Shown here one piece after another: positions 60,544 to 64,000 of a stretch of DNA of 64,000 nucleotides. Under the pieces are notes generated by a model, which was not told the DNA's origin, made no database searches, and worked only from the letters and a program-made list of their open reading frames with translations. The position numbers and the translations under genes were made by a program. Source of the stretch: Ornithinibacillus halotolerans (GTDB taxonomy: Bacteria; Bacillota; Bacilli; Bacillales; Amphibacillaceae); the NCBI RefSeq assembly GCF_014637405.1, contig NZ_BMEY01000002.1, positions 138,030 through 202,029 on the forward strand, written 5' to 3'. How positions within the stretch are numbered: position 1 is the first letter of the stretch; each line of letters opens with the position of its first letter.

Positions 60544-61320
60544 ATGAAATCCTATTTAAAGGAATTACTAAGCAGAAAAGATTTATTGTTGTATTTAGTA
60601 AAGTCAGGGTTAAAAGCAGAGCATCGAAATAGTTATTTAGGATATTTTTGGTGGCTCTTAGACCCGTTATTAAACGTACTTGTTTATTATTTTGTTGTTG
60701 TAATTGTATTAGGTCGTGGTGGTCCCAATTATGCAACCTATTTAGTAATTGGTTTAGTCGTTTGGAGATGGATCAGTTCATCGATTAATTCATCCGCACG
60801 AGCGATATTAAAATACAGGTCCATCATTAACCAAGTATATTTACCGAAATCTATTTTCCCACTTGCTTTTACACTGACACAGCTCTTTAACTTTGCGTTT
60901 GGCTTAGTTGTAATTGGTGTGTTTTTAGCTGTTTCAGGTGTTGTACCGGGGTGGGAATTGGCGTATTTGCCGCTAATCGTATTTATTACGTTAATTTTCT
61001 TACTTGCAATTGGTTTAGTACTCGGGTATTTCACTGTATTTATCCGTGATATTGATAACTTATTAACGTATATTACACGTATATTCTTCTACGCATCACC
61101 GATTATTTGGATGGATAGGGACCTTCCAGAAGGATATCAATGGGCAGTGGATTATAATCCGATTGGGATGATTGTAGAATCATACCGAGACATCCTCATG
61201 AGGAATACGAGCCCGAATATGATGGAACTTGGAATCATCTTTCTCATCTCCATCGTTGTAGTCGTCTTTATGCTTTATTATTTCTATAAAAATGAACATA
61301 AGATAATCAAAGCACTATAG
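60544..61320 (+). CDS. ABC-2-type polysaccharide export permease, TagG-like
   Basis: A 258-residue membrane protein with six TM helices and an N-terminal amphipathic stretch (RKDLLLYLVKSGLKAEHRNSYLGYFWWLLDP) typical of TagG/Wzm permeases. It exports lipid-linked polymer across the membrane with the ATPase that follows 32 bases later. RBS AAAGGTG. Confidence 0.92.
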   Translation: MKSYLKELLSRKDLLLYLVKSGLKAEHRNSYLGYFWWLLDPLLNVLVYYFVVVIVLGRGGPNYATYLVIGLVVWRWISSSINSSARAILKYRSIINQVYLPKSIFPLAFTLTQLFNFAFGLVVIGVFLAVSGVVPGWELAYLPLIVFITLIFLLAIGLVLGYFTVFIRDIDNLLTYITRIFFYASPIIWMDRDLPEGYQWAVDYNPIGMIVESYRDILMRNTSPNMMELGIIFLISIVVVVFMLYYFYKNEHKIIKAL

Positions 61321-61352
61321 AAGGACAATCTTGAATAAAGAGGGTTTTTAAT

Positions 61353-62921
61353 TTGGAAAAGAACATTTCCATGCAACAAAACAAGGAAACAATCGTAAAG
61401 GCTAAAAATATAGGCGTCTCCTTTGAAACAGGTAAAAGAGATGATATTAAATCGATGGTCTTTGGTGCGATAAAAAATAAAGACAAAAAAGAAAAGAAAA
61501 ATAAAAAAGTGTGGTCACTGAAAGATATAAGCTTTGATGGGCATCAAGGAGAAATTCTTGGCATCATCGGTTCCAATGGCGCAGGTAAAACAACGCTAAG
61601 TAAGATCATTGCTGGTATTTTGAGAGAAGATAAAGGAACAATCCATGTTAATGGAAAAGTGACAGCATTATTCTCTTTCGGTATGGGCTTTAATAAAGAA
61701 CTTACTGGTCGTGAGAATGTCTATTTAAATGGCATGATGCTTGGAATCGACCGAAAAGTGATTAACGAGTACATCGAAGATATTCATGAGTTCTCTGAAA
61801 TTGGTGACTTTATTGATCAACCGATGAAATATTATTCTAGTGGGATGCGTGCAAGACTAGGGTTTAGTGTTGCTGCCCATTTAGAACCAGAAGTTCTCAT
61901 TTTAGATGAAGCATTAAATACTGGGGATGCCCGTTTTAGTAGAAAAGCTGCTGAAAAAATGAAAGACCTCGTGACGAAAGCCAAAATGGTCATTATTGTT
62001 ACACATGGCCTGCGTTATGCTGAGCGTAATTGTGACCGTCTCATGTGGTTAGAAAAAGGGAAAGTCCGTGAAATTGGTGATCCGAAAGAGATTGTAGCGA
62101 AATATCGCGCAACCGTACCACCAAGACCATTACGTAAAAATCGAAATCTCCAGTTAAGTAAAACGGAGACGAAAATAGAAGACAATGTCATTATTGAGGC
62201 GAACAATGTTGGTGTTTCCTATCAATTAAATACGGGCGAATTTTGGGCGCTGAAAGATGTTAGCTTTGAAGTGAAAGAAGGAGAAGTAATCGGGATCATT
62301 GGCCATAACGGTGCTGGGAAAAGTACGTTATGTAAAGTGTTAACGAATATACTTGCACCTGATTCTGGAACGTTACAAGTTAATGGAAAAACTTCAGCAT
62401 TACTTGGCTATGGAACCGGATTTAACGCGCAACTTACAGGTGAAGATAATATTTATCTAAATGCGATGTTATTAGGAATCTCCAAGAAAAAGGTAGAAGA
62501 AAAATTCGATAAAATTGTCGAGTTCTCCGAAATTGGTGATGCCATTCATAAACCAGTGAAGAACTATTCAGCTGGCATGAAATCGAGACTTGGTTTCAGT
62601 ATTGCTGCTATTTTACAGCCGGATATTTTCATTATCGATGAAGCTCTTTCGACTGGGGATATCGCCTTCCAACAAAAGGCGAGTGAACGAATTCAAGATA
62701 TGATGGAACAGGCAAAAGCTGTAATCATCGTGTCTCATAGTATGGGCTTTATTGAGAAAGTATGTACGAGAGCAATCTGGATGGAAAAAGGTCAAATTCG
62801 TTTCGATGGTAGTGCAGAAGAAGCAGTTGCGAAATACCGAGAAGTAAACGGAGCGAAGCGGAAGATTCAGTTAAAAGAGAATCAAAAGAAGAATAAGAAC
62901 AATACAGGTAATCAAGCATAA
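61353..62921 (+). CDS. Double ABC ATPase for polysaccharide export, TagH-like
   Basis: 522 residues containing two complete ABC domains in tandem. Walker A motifs are GSNGAGKT (73-80) and GHNGAGKS (317-324); signatures YYSSGMRARLG and NYSAGMKSRLG; Walker B LILDEALNTGD and FIIDEALSTGD. TagH and Wzt usually have one ABC domain, often with a C-terminal substrate-binding part; here the two domains are about 45% alike by eye, suggesting fusion after duplication. TTG start with AAAGAGGG 8 bases upstream. Confidence 0.9.
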   Translation: MEKNISMQQNKETIVKAKNIGVSFETGKRDDIKSMVFGAIKNKDKKEKKNKKVWSLKDISFDGHQGEILGIIGSNGAGKTTLSKIIAGILREDKGTIHVNGKVTALFSFGMGFNKELTGRENVYLNGMMLGIDRKVINEYIEDIHEFSEIGDFIDQPMKYYSSGMRARLGFSVAAHLEPEVLILDEALNTGDARFSRKAAEKMKDLVTKAKMVIIVTHGLRYAERNCDRLMWLEKGKVREIGDPKEIVAKYRATVPPRPLRKNRNLQLSKTETKIEDNVIIEANNVGVSYQLNTGEFWALKDVSFEVKEGEVIGIIGHNGAGKSTLCKVLTNILAPDSGTLQVNGKTSALLGYGTGFNAQLTGEDNIYLNAMLLGISKKKVEEKFDKIVEFSEIGDAIHKPVKNYSAGMKSRLGFSIAAILQPDIFIIDEALSTGDIAFQQKASERIQDMMEQAKAVIIVSHSMGFIEKVCTRAIWMEKGQIRFDGSAEEAVAKYREVNGAKRKIQLKENQKKNKNNTGNQA

Positions 62922-62953
62922 GGCAAGTTAATTAGGTGGTGGAGGAATTGGGA

Positions 62954-64000
62954 ATGAAAAAGGTAATAACGGGCCCGATCGATTGGTTTATATTTAATAT
63001 AATGAACGAAAAGCAACGGAAGCGATTAGGCGACATCTTTTCAGATGAACAAAAAGAAAAATTAAAGCAAATTATTTTAGGTAAGCAACAATTAGAAAGA
63101 CAACGATTAAAACAAATTCGCCACCATCTATATAGTTTAGGTTTTACAGATAAAGGGTTAACAGAGCTTAATCAGTTCTACGAAAATACGAAATATCCTT
63201 ATTTGAAAAAGCTAGCAGCATGGGAATTAGCGCTTTGGTATGCCAATGATTACTCGGAAGAAGGCGCGAAGAAAGCATTACAGTACATTGCAGTTGCGAA
63301 AGAGAAAGAAAAGAATCTGGATCAAACGAGAAGATATGCGATTGTCGAAGCGGAATGTTATGACATTTTAGGAGAAAAGGATAAAGGGAAAGACGTATTA
63401 CAGCAAGTGATAGAGCAACAACGTCATCCAGATTTATTTTTAGGTATGGCTAATCTCCATGAGTCCATCGAAGAACGAGTGACATGGATCAATAAGGCGA
63501 TGACAAGTTATAATCTTGCTCCAATCTATTTTGAGAATGGAAATGACAGTACGTATGATGACCTTCGAACCGAGTCCATCAAAAACGTAATTACAGATGG
63601 TCCGAAAGTTTCAGTTATTTTACCAGCATTTAAAGCAGGGGACGGTATTCGAATTGCGATTGAATCGATTCTTTCCCAAACATGGACAAATTTAGAATTA
63701 ATTGTTGTCGATGATTGTAGTCCGGACAATACGGCCGATGTGATTAAGGAATACGTGGAGAAAGATCCGAGAGTTACGTTGTTATCGACACCGGTGAACA
63801 GTGGCCCATATGTCGCTCGAAATATCGGATTAAAGCATGCAACAGGAGATTTTGTTACGGTCAATGATTCCGATGACTGGTCCCATGCCGAAAAGATTGC
63901 GATTCAAGCACGTCATCTTATGCAACATGATTCCATCATCGCCAATACTTCCGAACATGCCAGACTGACGGAAGAAATTAAATTATACCGTCGAGGAACT
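62954..64000 (+). CDS. GT2-family glycosyltransferase with N-terminal helical region, cut by window end
   Basis: 349 codons are visible and the gene continues beyond 64000. Residues 1-210 are helical, with TPR-like repeats (KLAAWELALWYANDYSEEGAKKAL). A GT2 domain starts near residue 215: VSVILPAFKAGDGIRIAIES, VDDCSPDN and NDSDDW (metal site). The ATG at 62954 follows GGAGGAATTGGG. Probably adds or initiates a surface-polymer unit exported by the preceding transporter; the polymer is unknown. Confidence 0.85.
   Translation, partial: MKKVITGPIDWFIFNIMNEKQRKRLGDIFSDEQKEKLKQIILGKQQLERQRLKQIRHHLYSLGFTDKGLTELNQFYENTKYPYLKKLAAWELALWYANDYSEEGAKKALQYIAVAKEKEKNLDQTRRYAIVEAECYDILGEKDKGKDVLQQVIEQQRHPDLFLGMANLHESIEERVTWINKAMTSYNLAPIYFENGNDSTYDDLRTESIKNVITDGPKVSVILPAFKAGDGIRIAIESILSQTWTNLELIVVDDCSPDNTADVIKEYVEKDPRVTLLSTPVNSGPYVARNIGLKHATGDFVTVNDSDDWSHAEKIAIQARHLMQHDSIIANTSEHARLTEEIKLYRRGT

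Overview
The window comes from a low-GC, endospore-forming, motile member of the Bacillaceae. The gene order upp, atp operon, ywzB, ywmB, murAA, spoIID, spoIIQ, spoIIID, mbl, flhO, flhP, fabZ follows the Bacillus subtilis chromosome backbone. Proteins resemble Oceanobacillus/Virgibacillus-type species, but the genus cannot be fixed from this sequence. The ATP synthase c subunit has Gly51, not the Pro51 of obligate alkaliphiles. Almost all genes lie on the + strand. No rRNA, tRNA, phage or insertion-sequence transposase was seen.

Layout. 1-3.3 kb: upp and a secreted subtilase. 3.6-11.1 kb: the complete atpZ-I-B-E-F-H-A-G-D-C operon, with a 120-bp hairpin-ended repeat between atpA and atpG. 12.3-14.7 kb: ywzB, ywmB, murAA. 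15.0-25.6 kb: a dpp-ykf operon (D-aminopeptidase, beta-lactamase-fold hydrolase, DppBCDE, YkfABC and a second ABC ATPase) for import and breakdown of cell-wall peptides, sitting between murAA and spoIID. 25.8-30.7 kb: spoIID, spoIIQ, an AimR-like receptor with a tiny secreted-peptide gene, and spoIIID. 31.3-32.3 kb: a NERD nuclease-domain gene bracketed by tandem repeats. 33.3-39.2 kb: mbl, flhO, flhP, an EpuA-like gene, fabZ, a small lipoprotein, a CNNM/CBS transporter. 39.2-44.6 kb: a threonine/serine exporter pair split by a PAS-GGDEF-EAL gene, and a protein resembling two fused ATP synthase c subunits. 44.7-50.5 kb: a SipW-type secreted protein, a large Vpr-like protease, a repeat-containing secreted protein and a lipoprotein. 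50.7-64 kb: a cell-surface polysaccharide locus (TagO, UDP-HexNAc dehydrogenase, GalU, glycosyltransferases, ABC-2 exporter with a double ATPase), which also holds a GntR regulator and an amino-acid permease; it runs off the right edge.

Three repeat families fill most large gaps. Family A is tandem arrays of 53-60 bp units, each a short hairpin (three arrays). Family B is tandem arrays of a 20-bp half unit in 40-bp dimers (three arrays, two flanking the NERD gene). Family C is five dispersed copies of a hairpin-ended element whose paired ends vary in a compensatory way; two copies carry a further inserted module. Arrays tend to have a G-rich, C-poor left flank and a C-rich, G-poor right flank.

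The best candidate for an undescribed system is the AimR-like receptor lacking the usual N-terminal DNA-binding region, paired with a 38-residue pre-peptide between spoIIQ and spoIIID. Other notable items are the repeat families, the NERD gene between arrays, and the duplicated c-subunit-like protein.
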